NCBI RefSeq assembly: GCF_002167005.1
Contig: NZ_NHTN01000032.1
Coordinates: 1 to 64,000, forward strand
DNA length: 64,000 nucleotides
Source: Indiicoccus explosivorum
GTDB taxonomy: Bacteria; Bacillota; Bacilli; Bacillales_A; Planococcaceae
Direction of reading: 5' to 3'
Shown here piece after piece: positions 48,580 through 58,075 of this stretch. Position 1 is the stretch's first letter. Every line of letters begins with the position of its first letter. The position numbers and the translations under genes are program-made. Under the pieces are notes generated by a model. That model saw only the letters and a list, made by a program, of their open reading frames with translations, was not told where the DNA came from and ran no database searches.

Positions 48580-49439
48580 AAGTCATTGAAACGAAAGCCG
48601 GGCTGAAAAGCTGGGTGAATAAACGGAAAGCGGAAGGACTGACTCTTGGTTTCGTGCCGACAATGGGATTCCTGCACGAGGGGCACCTGTCCCTCATCCG
48701 GCAGGCGAAAACGGAAAACGGCGCGGTGATCGTCAGCGTGTTCGTCAATCCTGCCCAATTCGGACCTGGAGAGGACTTTGATCGGTATCCGCGGGATTTG
48801 CCGAAAGATATCAGACTGGCCGAATCGGCCGGTGCGGATGCATTTTTTGCGCCCTCCCCAAAAGAGATGTATCCTTCTGAAATTGGCGCAGTGATACGCG
48901 CCGGCCGGCAGGCGGAACGGTTATGCGGAAAGAGCAGGCCCGGTCATTTCGATGGCGTGCTGAAAGTCGTGACGAAGCTGTTCCACTTGACCGGTGCCGA
49001 CCGGGCTTATTTCGGCCAAAAAGATGCCCAGCAGCTGGCGATCATCGAAAAATTCGTGCAGGATTATGATTTTCCTGTGACGATCCGTCGGGGGGCCACT
49101 GTCCGGGAAGAAGACGGGCTTGCCAAAAGTTCCCGTAACATCTATTTGTCTGATCGGGAACGCATGGAAGCGCCTGCCCTCTATGAGGCGCTGAAACTCG
49201 GCCGGGAAGCGGTGCTGGAAGGAAGGGATCCGGTACCGGCAGTCCGCCGTCATATCGAAAATAACACGTCCGGAACGATCGACTATGTGGAATTCCTGAG
49301 TTATCCGGAACTTCAGGAAAAGCCGGAAGGAACGGCAGTTCTCGCCGTCGCTGTCCAGTTCGGCAAGGCCCGGCTCATCGACAATCTATTATTACACTTA
49401 AAGGAGAATCCCCATGCTTCGAATGATGCTGAATTCTAA
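48576..49439 (+). CDS. panC: Pantoate-beta-alanine ligase
   Basis: ATP-dependent condensation to pantothenate. The 287 residues show the nucleotidyl-transferase signature [13 protein letters not shown] near residue 30, the [12 protein letters not shown] motif (as [13 protein letters not shown]) and the KSSRNIYLS loop. Its stop is 26 bases after the panD start. Confidence 0.96.
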   Translation: MKVIETKAGLKSWVNKRKAEGLTLGFVPTMGFLHEGHLSLIRQAKTENGAVIVSVFVNPAQFGPGEDFDRYPRDLPKDIRLAESAGADAFFAPSPKEMYPSEIGAVIRAGRQAERLCGKSRPGHFDGVLKVVTKLFHLTGADRAYFGQKDAQQLAIIEKFVQDYDFPVTIRRGATVREEDGLAKSSRNIYLSDRERMEAPALYEALKLGREAVLEGRDPVPAVRRHIENNTSGTIDYVEFLSYPELQEKPEGTAVLAVAVQFGKARLIDNLLLHLKENPHASNDAEF

Positions 49440-49797
49440 AATCCACCGGGCGACCGTAACGCAGGCCGACCTGAATTATGTCGGCAGTATCACCATCGAT
49501 TCGGACCTGCTCGATGCTGCAGGCATGCTGCCGAATGAAAAAGTGCATGTCGTCAACAATAACAATGGCGCACGGTTCGAGACTTACATCATTGCGGGGG
49601 AGCGCGGTTCCGGCGTGATCTGTGTCAACGGTGCCGCTGCCCGGCTCGTCCAAAAAGGCGATGTAGTCATCATCCTGTCTTATGCATATGTCATGGACGA
49701 AAAGGCGAAAGAACACAAGCCGACCGTACTGATCATGGACGGCGATAACCGGATCCGGGAAACGATCAGTTATGAGCCGGAAGCGACTGTCATGTAA
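49414..49797 (+). CDS. panD: Aspartate 1-decarboxylase proenzyme
   Basis: Makes beta-alanine; the enzyme matures by self-cleavage at Gly-Ser to form a pyruvoyl group. The 127 residues contain the cleavage site YVGSITID (Gly24-Ser25) and [16 protein letters not shown]. It completes the operon for pantothenate and begins 26 bases inside panC. Confidence 0.96.
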   Translation: MLRMMLNSKIHRATVTQADLNYVGSITIDSDLLDAAGMLPNEKVHVVNNNNGARFETYIIAGERGSGVICVNGAAARLVQKGDVVIILSYAYVMDEKAKEHKPTVLIMDGDNRIRETISYEPEATVM

Positions 49798-49806
49798 ACG
49801 AATATT

Positions 49807-49842
49807 CGGCTGAGGGCTCTGGGGCTCCAGCCGTTTTCTTTT
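49807..49842 (+). terminator. Probable terminator after panD
   Basis: CGGCTG (49807-49812) pairs with CAGCCG (49828-49833), followed by TTTTCTTTT. The stem is short, so it is less strong. Confidence 0.65.
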
Positions 49843-49945
49843 GGTTCCGGAAACCGGATGCAGGTCACTGTCGCTTCAGTACACCGGGAACCTGTCTCTT
49901 GTGTTACAATTTTCAACGTAATCCATAATGAAAGAGGGGAATTCA

Positions 49946-52699
49946 ATGGAAGCCCCAACATACATAGTCGTCGACCTGGAAACGACCGGGAGTTCCCTTT
50001 CAAAGGGCGGACGCATCATCCAGATCGGGATGGTGACTGTCTCGGATGGAAAAATTATCCAGACATTCAGCACGTTCATCAATCCGGAACAAAAGATTCC
50101 GGCCTTCATTCAGGAACTGACAGGAATCCGGAATGAAGATGTGGAATCCGCTCCCCTTTTTGAAGAGGTGGCTCCAGAAATCCGCGAAACCTTGGAAGAT
50201 GCCATTTTCGTGGCCCATAACGCGGATTTCGATCTTACCTTCCTCAATGCTGAATTTCAGCGTGCAGGCATCGCTCGTTGGCGGGGTTTGGTGGTGGATA
50301 CGGTCGAACTTTCCCGACTCGCCTTTCCGACCGCGTTCAGTTATAAGCTGCAGGACATTGCAAGCGAGCTTGGAATTCCGCTCAGCTCCGCCCACCGCGC
50401 CGATGAAGATGCGGTTGCGACGGCCAAGCTGTTCATGGAGACTGAAAAAAAACTTTCCTCGCTGCCCTTCCGGACACTGGAGCTTCTCCACAAACGGTCG
50501 TTCGGTCTGAGATCAGACATTTCGTCCCTGCTTTTCCGTATACTTTCAATGAAAGACCGGTCCGCTGTTGGAAGTGCCCATACCTCCTTCAAAGGAATTC
50601 CGCTGAAGCTTCCCGAACAAGAGGAATCAGTCCGACCCCTCCGGTACGAAAGACAGTCCGATCCGGTCCGGCTGCTTTCAAAAACTATGCCGTACTTCGA
50701 ATATCGGGAGAGCCAGGAAAAGCTGATCGGGACCGTCAGCCGCGCCCTTGCTCAAAAAGAGGAAGTCGTAATGGAAGCGGCGACCGGGATGGGGAAGACA
50801 ATCGGCTACCTGCTTCCTGCCGCCGAGTACGCGCTTTCCAGCGGCGAACAGGTCATCATCAGTACATACACGACCCATCTGCAGGAACAGCTCCTGCGCA
50901 ACGAGGGCCGGATCGTGAAAGAATGTGTCGGCCATCCGTTGTCGATCGCGCTAGTCAAAGGTATGAGCCATTATCTCGACCTGCAGCGGCTGAGCGAGCA
51001 GCTGGCCAGCGACGATGAATCGTATGACGAAACCTTTACACTGATGCAGGTGCTTGTCTGGCTCGTTTCCACTTCTGTCGGAGATCTTACCGAACTGAAC
51101 GTTTCCGGCGGCGGCCAACTGGTACTTGATAAGATGCGGCGTTCACATATGCGGACTCCTGTGAAAGAAGAACGGGAACTGGACTTCTATGACCGCGCAA
51201 GGAAAAAAGCGGCAACAGCACATATCGTTGTGACCAATCATGCTTTCCTGCTTGGCGGGGGACTCGGGGAGAAGCCGGCATCACTCATTGTCGATGAAGC
51301 GCATCAGCTCATACAGGCTGCCCTGTCGAAAAAAAAGCGGACATTCGTCTATACGAACTGGAAATATATTTTCGGGCAAATCGGCAATTCGGAAGATGAA
51401 CAGCTGTTCACACGATTCTTGGCGGTTTCTCAACAAACCGGCATCGCAGCGGAACATGAACTGCTGCGCCTCGAGTACCTGTTTAACCGGATATCGGAAA
51501 AATTCGATCAGATCAGCGGCACCCTGTCCGCCCGTTTCATCCAGTCGGCAGGGAACAGCAGACAGAAAAAATGGTCGTTCCCCCTCAGTTCAATCGGCCG
51601 GCAGGAGACGGAAATGATGGTGATGTTCAAACTCCTGAACAGCTGGATCGATCTTTCACGGACGCTGCTCAGCCGAGCAGACAGCCTGACGGAACTGGAG
51701 ATCAGCCAGCATGTCATACTGAATGACTGGCGTTACTGGACAGAAGAAATCGCGGAAAATACCATCGCACTTGCCGATATTTTCGTGTTTCCGGCCGCGG
51801 AAGATATTTCGTGGGCGGAAGGGGACTTGAGAAGCCTGCCGAACAGCCTCGCCGTCTACAACCGGCCGTTCGAAGTGACGGACCCGGTGAACAACGTATT
51901 GGGGCCACTCCGGAACAAATATGGGATTGTCCTCCTTTCGGGCACTATGACAGTGCCGGCAGACGAACGCTTCATCCTGCGGCAGCTGGGGATTGCTGAC
52001 AGCGTTCCTCTCATCCGGTTCGAGCCGGAACCGGAATTTTATGAAGGGGCCAGGGTCTATGTTGTAGAAGATATGCCTGATATCCGGCAAGTTCCGCAAT
52101 CCGATTACATTGAAGCGGTGGCCGATGCAGTCACTCAGACGGTCCTGGTGACAGAAGGACGCTGTTTCGTCCTTTTCACTTCACAGGATATGCTCCGTCG
52201 GACAGTGGAGCTGATCCAGGACAGCGGCCTGCTGGACGAATATATGCTGTTTGCCCAAGGATTGTCCTCCGGGAGCCGGATGCGTCTATTGAAATCATTC
52301 CAGCGGTTCAGCAAATCGGTCCTGTTCGGGACGAACAGTTTTTGGGAAGGAGTGGATGTGCCGGGGGATGCCCTGCGGGCGGTCGTCGTCGTCCGTCTTC
52401 CATTCACGTCGCCTGACGATCCGGTATATACGGCGAGATCGGAAAGACTCATGGCTCAAGGGAAAAATCCGTTTCTAGCCCATGCTCTTCCGGAAGCGGT
52501 CATCCGTCTCCGGCAAGGGTTCGGCAGACTTATCCGATCGAAAGGAGACCGGGGACTCTTCATTGTGCTTGATCGCCGGATCCATACGAAATCTTACGGA
52601 CCTGAATTCCTCCGGGCGCTGCCGCCGGTTCCGACGGCGAATGTGACACTTGAAAAGATGGTCTCTTCCATTGAAGACTGGTATAATGAGGGTGGATGA
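49946..52699 (+). CDS. dinG: DinG-type helicase with N-terminal exonuclease domain
   Basis: The 917 residues join an N-terminal DEDD 3'-5' exonuclease domain (VVDLETTG, AHNADFDLTFLNAEF, HRADEDA) to an XPD/DinG-type superfamily 2 helicase, with Walker A ATGMGKTIGYLLPA and DEAH box IVDEAHQLI, and C-terminal FGTNSFWEGVDVPG. No cysteine group of an iron-sulfur cluster follows the Walker A motif (KGMSHYLDL), as in other Firmicutes. In Staphylococcus the homologue acts as an exonuclease rather than a helicase. Confidence 0.92.
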   Translation: MEAPTYIVVDLETTGSSLSKGGRIIQIGMVTVSDGKIIQTFSTFINPEQKIPAFIQELTGIRNEDVESAPLFEEVAPEIRETLEDAIFVAHNADFDLTFLNAEFQRAGIARWRGLVVDTVELSRLAFPTAFSYKLQDIASELGIPLSSAHRADEDAVATAKLFMETEKKLSSLPFRTLELLHKRSFGLRSDISSLLFRILSMKDRSAVGSAHTSFKGIPLKLPEQEESVRPLRYERQSDPVRLLSKTMPYFEYRESQEKLIGTVSRALAQKEEVVMEAATGMGKTIGYLLPAAEYALSSGEQVIISTYTTHLQEQLLRNEGRIVKECVGHPLSIALVKGMSHYLDLQRLSEQLASDDESYDETFTLMQVLVWLVSTSVGDLTELNVSGGGQLVLDKMRRSHMRTPVKEERELDFYDRARKKAATAHIVVTNHAFLLGGGLGEKPASLIVDEAHQLIQAALSKKKRTFVYTNWKYIFGQIGNSEDEQLFTRFLAVSQQTGIAAEHELLRLEYLFNRISEKFDQISGTLSARFIQSAGNSRQKKWSFPLSSIGRQETEMMVMFKLLNSWIDLSRTLLSRADSLTELEISQHVILNDWRYWTEEIAENTIALADIFVFPAAEDISWAEGDLRSLPNSLAVYNRPFEVTDPVNNVLGPLRNKYGIVLLSGTMTVPADERFILRQLGIADSVPLIRFEPEPEFYEGARVYVVEDMPDIRQVPQSDYIEAVADAVTQTVLVTEGRCFVLFTSQDMLRRTVELIQDSGLLDEYMLFAQGLSSGSRMRLLKSFQRFSKSVLFGTNSFWEGVDVPGDALRAVVVVRLPFTSPDDPVYTARSERLMAQGKNPFLAHALPEAVIRLRQGFGRLIRSKGDRGLFIVLDRRIHTKSYGPEFLRALPPVPTANVTLEKMVSSIEDWYNEGG

Positions 52700-52721
52700 A
52701 ATGAAAAGGATGGATATAGCG

Positions 52722-52892
52722 ATGGAATCGAAAATCGAAGTACTTTCTACAGTTACCGTGGATTATCAGCCGGATCTCTACAAGGTCGTCGATGTCCTGA
52801 ACCGGACGCTGAAGAATGATGACCTTATGTTCGGACTGGCACTTGATAAAGACGATAAAGAAAAAGCGATTTTTACTATTTACCGGACGTAG
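52722..52892 (+). CDS. ypmA: Small conserved protein YpmA (DUF4264)
   Basis: The 56-residue protein (MESKIEVLSTVTVDYQPDL start) holds the ypmA place between dinG and ypmB. Function unknown. The ATG at 52722 agrees with the usual length; an ATG at 52701 with GAGGGTGG upstream is equally possible. Confidence 0.75.
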   Translation: MESKIEVLSTVTVDYQPDLYKVVDVLNRTLKNDDLMFGLALDKDDKEKAIFTIYRT

Positions 52893-52898
52893 CCGCTG

Positions 52899-53369
52899 AT
52901 GAAGTGGTGGTTCAAATTCATCGGCGCTTTTCTTGTGCTTTTGGCACTGATTGGAGCAGTCTTCAGTGCATTTCAGGCTGCGGAGCCATTCCGCGCTGAA
53001 GAAACGGCTGCTGAAAAAGCGGTGCTGGAAGCAGGGCTGCTGGAAAACGTGGAAGAATCGATGATCTATAATGGCAAGAACCAGACAGTCACCGTCATCG
53101 GAACTGGACCCGATGGCGGGAAAACCGCCGTCTTCGTATCTGAAGAAGGCGAGATGACTGTTTTTTCATTGGAGGGAGCGATCCAGGCCGAACAGGCGGC
53201 GGCTACAGCATTAGCGGAGGCTGAAAATCCTGAGCTTCTCCATGTCAGACTGGGGCCGGGCAACGGCAGACCGGTCTGGGAAGTCGCATTCCTGGATTCA
53301 GGGAAATTGAATTACATCTATATCAGCGCGGAAGACGGCTCCTGGCGGGAGCGGATTCTGAATTTGTGA
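52899..53369 (+). CDS. ypmB: Membrane-anchored protein YpmB (DUF5590/PepSY-like)
   Basis: The 156 residues have an N-terminal membrane anchor (~5-25), so the rest is probably outside. The outer region has two related alpha/beta halves like PepSY-type inhibitors. The function is not known. It lies between ypmA and aspB as in B. subtilis. Confidence 0.8.
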   Translation: MKWWFKFIGAFLVLLALIGAVFSAFQAAEPFRAEETAAEKAVLEAGLLENVEESMIYNGKNQTVTVIGTGPDGGKTAVFVSEEGEMTVFSLEGAIQAEQAAATALAEAENPELLHVRLGPGNGRPVWEVAFLDSGKLNYIYISAEDGSWRERILNL

Positions 53370-53384
53370 GAGGAGCGGGAGACG

Positions 53385-54578
53385 GTGGGAAAACTTGCAC
53401 AGCGGGTCAATGCACTGACGCCATCATCGACACTGGCGATTACAGCAAAAGCGAAGGAACTGAAAGCACAGGGAGCGGATGTCATCGGTCTCGGTGCAGG
53501 AGAACCGGATTTCAACACCCCTGACCATATTCTGGAAGCCGCATGGCAATCCATGAAGGAAGGCCAGACAAAATATACGCCTTCAGGAGGACTGCCGGCA
53601 TTAAAAGAAGCGATAGCGGACAAATTGAAGAATGATCAGGGCCTGTCGTATGACCGAGGGGAAATCATGGTGGGAATCGGAGCGAAGCACGTCCTGTATA
53701 CGCTGTTCCAAGTCCTGCTGGATCCGGGTGATGAAGTGATCATCCCGATTCCATACTGGGTCAGTTACCCGGAACAGGTCAAACTCGCCGGAGGCAAGCC
53801 TGTCTACATAACTGCATCGGCTGAAACAGCGTATAAAATAACGCCGGAGCAGCTTGCTCAGACCGTCAGCGGGACGACGAAAGCAGTCATCCTCAATTCA
53901 CCGAGCAACCCGACCGGGATGGTCTATACCCGGCAGGAACTCGAAGAGCTGGCTGAAGTCTGCAAAGAGAAGGACATTTGGATCATTTCAGATGAAATTT
54001 ATGAAAAATTGCTTTATGGGGGCGTGAGCCACGTCTCGATAGCCGAATTGTCGGCGGATGCGAAAAAGAGGACCATCGTCATCAACGGGGTATCGAAATC
54101 GCATTCCATGACGGGCTGGCGGATCGGGTTTGCGGCGGGGGATCCCGAAGTGATCAAGGCCATGACCGACCTCGCGAGCCATTCCACTTCCAACCCGGTG
54201 ACCACTTCCCAATACGCTGCGATTGCGGCCTACACGGGCCCCCAAGCCGCTGTCGAAGAAATGAGGAGCGCTTTCGAAGAACGGTTGGACGCCATTTATC
54301 CGGAAGTCGCTTCGATACCGGGATTCAAGGTGCTCAAACCGCAAGGCGCTTTTTACCTCTTGCCGGATGTGTCGGAAGCGGCCGCGAATACCGGCTATGC
54401 TTCTGTTGATGAATATGCGGCCGCGCTTCTGACAGAAGCGAACGTCGCCGTCATTCCGGGTTCCGGATTCGGAGCTCCGGATACGATCCGCTTGTCCTAT
54501 GCGACATCGATGGATCAGCTGACCGAAGCGGTGAAGAGAATCCGCCGGTTTACAGAAGAAAAGTGGCAAGAAAGATGA
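53385..54578 (+). CDS. aspB: Aspartate aminotransferase
   Basis: PLP-dependent class I enzyme that exchanges aspartate and 2-oxoglutarate. The 397 residues contain LGAGEPDFNTPDHI, NSPSNPTGMVYT, ISDEIYEKLLYG and the PLP lysine in VSKSHSMTGWRIGFAAG. GTG start at 53385 behind GAGCGGGAG. asnS follows at 27 bases. Confidence 0.95.
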   Translation: MGKLAQRVNALTPSSTLAITAKAKELKAQGADVIGLGAGEPDFNTPDHILEAAWQSMKEGQTKYTPSGGLPALKEAIADKLKNDQGLSYDRGEIMVGIGAKHVLYTLFQVLLDPGDEVIIPIPYWVSYPEQVKLAGGKPVYITASAETAYKITPEQLAQTVSGTTKAVILNSPSNPTGMVYTRQELEELAEVCKEKDIWIISDEIYEKLLYGGVSHVSIAELSADAKKRTIVINGVSKSHSMTGWRIGFAAGDPEVIKAMTDLASHSTSNPVTTSQYAAIAAYTGPQAAVEEMRSAFEERLDAIYPEVASIPGFKVLKPQGAFYLLPDVSEAAANTGYASVDEYAAALLTEANVAVIPGSGFGAPDTIRLSYATSMDQLTEAVKRIRRFTEEKWQER

Positions 54579-54605
54579 TTGACAGATTTGGAGGAAAATC
54601 AACCT

Positions 54606-55901
54606 ATGCATAAAATCACGATTGCAGAAATGCCGAAATTTACAGGAGAACAAGTGAAAATCGGGGCATGGCTGTCCAATAAGCGCTCAAGCGGGAAAAT
54701 CGCATTCCTTCAGCTGCGTGACGGCACAGGCTTTGTGCAGGGGGTCGTCGTCAAAGCGGAGGCGGGGGAAGAAATCTTTGCAGCCGCAAAAGCGCTAACC
54801 CAGGAATCTTCCCTCTATATTACCGGCGAAGTGAAAGAGGACAGCCGCTCCTCGTTCGGTTATGAACTCGCGGTCAGCGGCATCGAACTCATTCACGAGG
54901 CGACCGATTTCCCGATCACACCGAAAGAGCATGGCACAGAGTTCCTGATGGACAACCGCCATTTATGGCTGCGGTCGCGGAAACAGCACGCGATCATGAA
55001 AGTCCGGAATGAAATCATCCGGGCCACTTATGAATTTTTCAATGACAATGGTTTTGTCAAAGTGGATCCGCCGATTTTAACAGGCTCGGCGCCTGAAGGC
55101 ACATCTGAACTGTTTGCGACCAAGTACTTCGAAGAGGATGCTTATTTGTCCCAGTCCGGTCAGCTTTACATGGAAGCGGCCGCGATGGCACTCGGTAAAG
55201 TATTCTCTTTCGGTCCGACCTTCCGGGCTGAAAAATCGAAGACCCGCCGTCATCTGATCGAATTCTGGATGATCGAGCCGGAAATGGCTTTCACGGAACA
55301 CGCGGAAAGCTTGGAAGTGCAGGAGCAGTATGTTGCGCATATTGTGCAGTCCGTGCTTAAGAACTGCCCGCTCGAACTCGAACGGCTAGAACGCGACACA
55401 TCCAAGCTCGAAAAGATTAAGGCTCCATTCCCGCGCATTTCTTATGACGATGCTGTAAAGTTCCTCAACGAGCAGGGATTCGATGACATCGAGTGGGGGG
55501 ATGATTTCGGTGCCCCTCATGAAACAGCGATTGCGGAAAGTTTCGACATGCCGGTTTTTATAACGAATTACCCAATCGGCATTAAGCCGTTTTATATGCA
55601 GCCGCACCCGGAACGGGACGACGTGGTCCTGTGTGCTGATTTGATTGCACCGGAAGGATACGGGGAAATTATCGGCGGTTCAGAACGGATTCATGATTTC
55701 GACCTATTGAAGAATCGCATCGAAGAGCATAAACTGGATGAAGAAGCGTATAAATGGTATTTGGAACTGTCGAAGTACGGCGCTGTCCCGCACTCAGGCT
55801 TCGGCCTTGGGCTGGAGCGGACAGTCGCCTGGATCAGCGGCGCGGAACATGTCCGTGAGACCATTCCGTTCCCGCGCCTCCTGAACCGGTTGTACCCTTA
55901 A
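54606..55901 (+). CDS. asnS: Asparaginyl-tRNA synthetase
   Basis: Class IIb synthetase. The 431 residues have an N-terminal OB-fold anticodon-binding domain (1-105), motif 2 [15 protein letters not shown](I)EFWMIE and motif 3 [17 protein letters not shown] lies upstream of the ATG at 54606. No T-box is visible upstream, as the 27-base gap to aspB is too short. Confidence 0.97.
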   Translation: MHKITIAEMPKFTGEQVKIGAWLSNKRSSGKIAFLQLRDGTGFVQGVVVKAEAGEEIFAAAKALTQESSLYITGEVKEDSRSSFGYELAVSGIELIHEATDFPITPKEHGTEFLMDNRHLWLRSRKQHAIMKVRNEIIRATYEFFNDNGFVKVDPPILTGSAPEGTSELFATKYFEEDAYLSQSGQLYMEAAAMALGKVFSFGPTFRAEKSKTRRHLIEFWMIEPEMAFTEHAESLEVQEQYVAHIVQSVLKNCPLELERLERDTSKLEKIKAPFPRISYDDAVKFLNEQGFDDIEWGDDFGAPHETAIAESFDMPVFITNYPIGIKPFYMQPHPERDDVVLCADLIAPEGYGEIIGGSERIHDFDLLKNRIEEHKLDEEAYKWYLELSKYGAVPHSGFGLGLERTVAWISGAEHVRETIPFPRLLNRLYP

Positions 55902-55924
55902 AAGGGTTCTTCAACTACTTGCTG

Positions 55925-56195
55925 GAAGAAATCGCTTCAGGCGGACGCTTTCCGCGGACGGTCCGCAAGCCTCCTCGAACTTTGCCCTGCGGTGTCTCGC
56001 CTGGCCCGCTTTTCCCGTTGGAGTCGCCGCCTGCCGCTCTTTCTTCTAAGAATCAGTAGTATCCAGCGTATTTATCAAGCGAAGGTGCCTTCCCGAGAGT
56101 AGGCGGAGACGTAAGTTCCGCGTGGAGCCCGCGAAGCGGTGCGAAGCAGCTGAGCTTATGGCGAGAGCCATCCCCGGAGCGCCGAAGCGAGTTCA
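55925..56195. repeat. Intergenic repeat-like element between asnS and dnaD
   Basis: The 342-base gap holds no gene. Its GC-rich core has features I recognise from intergenic repeats of Bacillaceae and Planococcaceae: GCGGACGCTTTCCGCGG with a small palindrome (GCGGAC-G-GTCCGC), CCTCCTCG, CCTGCGG-GTCTCG, then TGGAGTCGCCGCCTGCCGC. A second half (from 56085) carries GTGCCTTCCCGAGAGTAGGCGG and GGAGCGCCGAAGCGAG. Only one copy lies in this window, so copy number is untested. Confidence 0.55.
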
Positions 56196-56243
56196 GTGAT
56201 ACCATTTGCAAAAATGAACAGAAAAAGAAAGGGGGAGTCGGGG

Positions 56244-56945
56244 ATGCAACAGCGTAACCGGCTTCGCAGCTGGATTGAGCAGGGAAATGTGAGCATTTCC
56301 CAGCTTTTTTTTCAGTTCTACAAGGGACTGAACATTTCAGACAGCGAAGCGATGCTGCTGCTGCACGTGCATGCGTTTCAGCAATCGGGAAATCCTTTTC
56401 CGACACCGGACGAAATCGCCGCACGGATGCAGACGCCTCAGAGTTCAGTTACAGCCATGCTGCAGAACATGATGCAGCGCAATTTACTGATGATCGAACA
56501 CGAGAAGAATGAAGGGATCGTCACAGAGCGGATGAGTTTGCAGCCCCTCTGGGACAGGCTCCTCGATTCCATTGCCATGGAACAGGCTGAAGACGAAGAA
56601 GAAGAACAAAAGCAGCAGGAGGGGGAGATTTTCCAGCTTTTCGAGCAGGAATTCGGACGCTTCCTGTCGCCGATCGAATCGGAGACGATCACCATGTGGA
56701 TCGATCAGGACGGGCATACGCCGGATGTGATCCGGATGGCCCTGAAGGAAGCGGTCCTCTCCCAGAAACTGAGCCTGCGATACATAGACCGGATCCTGTT
56801 CGAGTGGAAAAAGAAAAACATAAAATCCACGAAGGATGTCTCAAAACACGCCGTGTCTTTCCGGGAAAAGAACGTCCATGCTCTTCCCGTTCAGAGCGGC
56901 AAGAAAAAGGTTGAGTTCTATAATTGGCTCGAAGACCGGAACTAG
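56244..56945 (+). CDS. dnaD: DNA replication protein DnaD
   Basis: Primosomal protein that remodels DNA at oriC and restarts replication. The 233 residues have an N-terminal winged-helix domain (~1-100; ISDSEAMLLLHVHAF, IAARMQTPQSSVTAML) and a DnaD C-terminal domain (~125-200; FEQEFGRFLSPIESETITMWID). AGAAAGGGGGAG precedes the ATG at 56244. The intergenic repeat lies directly upstream. Confidence 0.93.
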   Translation: MQQRNRLRSWIEQGNVSISQLFFQFYKGLNISDSEAMLLLHVHAFQQSGNPFPTPDEIAARMQTPQSSVTAMLQNMMQRNLLMIEHEKNEGIVTERMSLQPLWDRLLDSIAMEQAEDEEEEQKQQEGEIFQLFEQEFGRFLSPIESETITMWIDQDGHTPDVIRMALKEAVLSQKLSLRYIDRILFEWKKKNIKSTKDVSKHAVSFREKNVHALPVQSGKKKVEFYNWLEDRN

Positions 56946-56961
56946 GCGGTGGTTAGCAGTG

Positions 56962-57639
56962 ATGACGAAAAAAGACTGGCAGGAATGCCTTGAAGAAATG
57001 GACGAAATGTTCCCGGATGCCCATTGTGAACTGGTCCACAGCAATCCGTTCGAGCTGGTCATTGCTGTTCTGCTTTCTGCGCAGTGTACGGACGCTTTAG
57101 TCAATAAAGTCACACCGAAACTATTCGAGAAATATAAGACACCTGAAGATTATCTATCCGTGCCGGTGGAGGAACTGCAGCAGGATATCCGTTCCATCGG
57201 CCTGTACCGGAATAAGGCGAAAAATATCCAAGGGCTCTCGCGGATCCTGCTGGAGGAATACGGCGGAGAAGTGCCGGAAGACAGGGATGAGCTCACGAAG
57301 CTTCCGGGTGTCGGCCGCAAAACGGCCAATGTCGTCGTTTCCGTCGCTTTCGGTGTTCCCGCCCTGGCCGTCGACACCCATGTGGAACGGGTATCCAAAC
57401 GACTGGGTGTCTGCCGCTGGAAGGATACGCCAAGGGAAGTCGAAGAGACACTGATGAAAAAAACACCGAGGGAACGGTGGTCGAGAGCGCATCATCAGCT
57501 GATTTTTTTCGGAAGATATCACTGTAAAGCACAAAGTCCGCTTTGCCATATCTGTCCGCTTTTCGATCATTGCAGGGAAGGACACAAACGGGACAAAAAA
57601 GGGCTGGTAAAATGGCATGCCGCGACAGAAACTGAATGA
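56962..57639 (+). CDS. nth: Endonuclease III (DNA glycosylase/AP lyase)
   Basis: Removes oxidised pyrimidines in base excision repair. The 225 residues contain the helix-hairpin-helix LPGVGRKTANVVVS with catalytic Lys and VDTHVERVSKRLG with catalytic Asp, and a C-terminal [4Fe-4S] site Cx6Cx2Cx5C (CKAQSPLCHICPLFDHC). ATG at 56962 follows the dnaD stop by 16 bases. Overlaps ypoC by 23 bases. Confidence 0.95.
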   Translation: MTKKDWQECLEEMDEMFPDAHCELVHSNPFELVIAVLLSAQCTDALVNKVTPKLFEKYKTPEDYLSVPVEELQQDIRSIGLYRNKAKNIQGLSRILLEEYGGEVPEDRDELTKLPGVGRKTANVVVSVAFGVPALAVDTHVERVSKRLGVCRWKDTPREVEETLMKKTPRERWSRAHHQLIFFGRYHCKAQSPLCHICPLFDHCREGHKRDKKGLVKWHAATETE

Positions 57640-57946
57640 GCAGCAAGTGGAAGCTTTATTTGCAGAATGGAAGGACATGCGTACGGAACTGACGGAACTG
57701 CACCGGCAGAGAGATAGCCGGGCAGCGGGCAGGATGACCGAAGCGCTCGTGCTCTATGAGCGGCTTCTTGCTTCCTGCTCAGTCTTTGGCGCAGTCCCGG
57801 TCAATGGAGAAGAACGGCTCGAGTTCATCAAATCGAGATCGGAAAACTATGCAGCGTTCCTGCAGCTGGATGAGTTGTTTTCGGAAATGGGCAAGAAAGT
57901 CGCTTCAAAACAAGCGCAGCTGAAAAATAGGGATTATAAGGGCTGA
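57617..57946 (+). CDS. ypoC: Conserved protein YpoC
   Basis: The 109-residue, helical, soluble protein has no known function. It starts 23 bases inside nth with only a weak ribosome site, so expression may be coupled. It is in the ypoC place between nth and ponA. A terminator follows. Confidence 0.8.
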   Translation: MPRQKLNEQQVEALFAEWKDMRTELTELHRQRDSRAAGRMTEALVLYERLLASCSVFGAVPVNGEERLEFIKSRSENYAAFLQLDELFSEMGKKVASKQAQLKNRDYKG

Positions 57947-57970
57947 CCCGGTGGCGGGCAGCCTTTTTTC
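57941..57970 (+). terminator. Rho-independent terminator after ypoC
   Basis: GGCTG(A)CCCG and CGGGCAGCC pair with a single bulged A around GTGG, followed by TTTTTTC. Confidence 0.82.
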
Positions 57971-58036
57971 GTGAGTCCGATTGCTGCCATCCTTCAGTCG
58001 CATTTTACTGGTAATATTATTATGTAATCAAATACC

Positions 58037-58069
58037 AACAAAAACCCCCTCCCATTGTCGGGAGGGGGG
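58037..58069 (-). terminator. Rho-independent terminator after ponA
   Basis: On the minus strand CCCCCTCCCG and CGGGAGGGGG-type arms pair, followed by TTTTTG. It lies just past the ponA stop. Confidence 0.83.
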
Positions 58070-58075
58070 CGCGTA

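Noticed and set aside
54579-54605. T-box leader before asnS
   Set aside because: Only 27 bases lie between aspB and asnS, and no T-box motif is visible.
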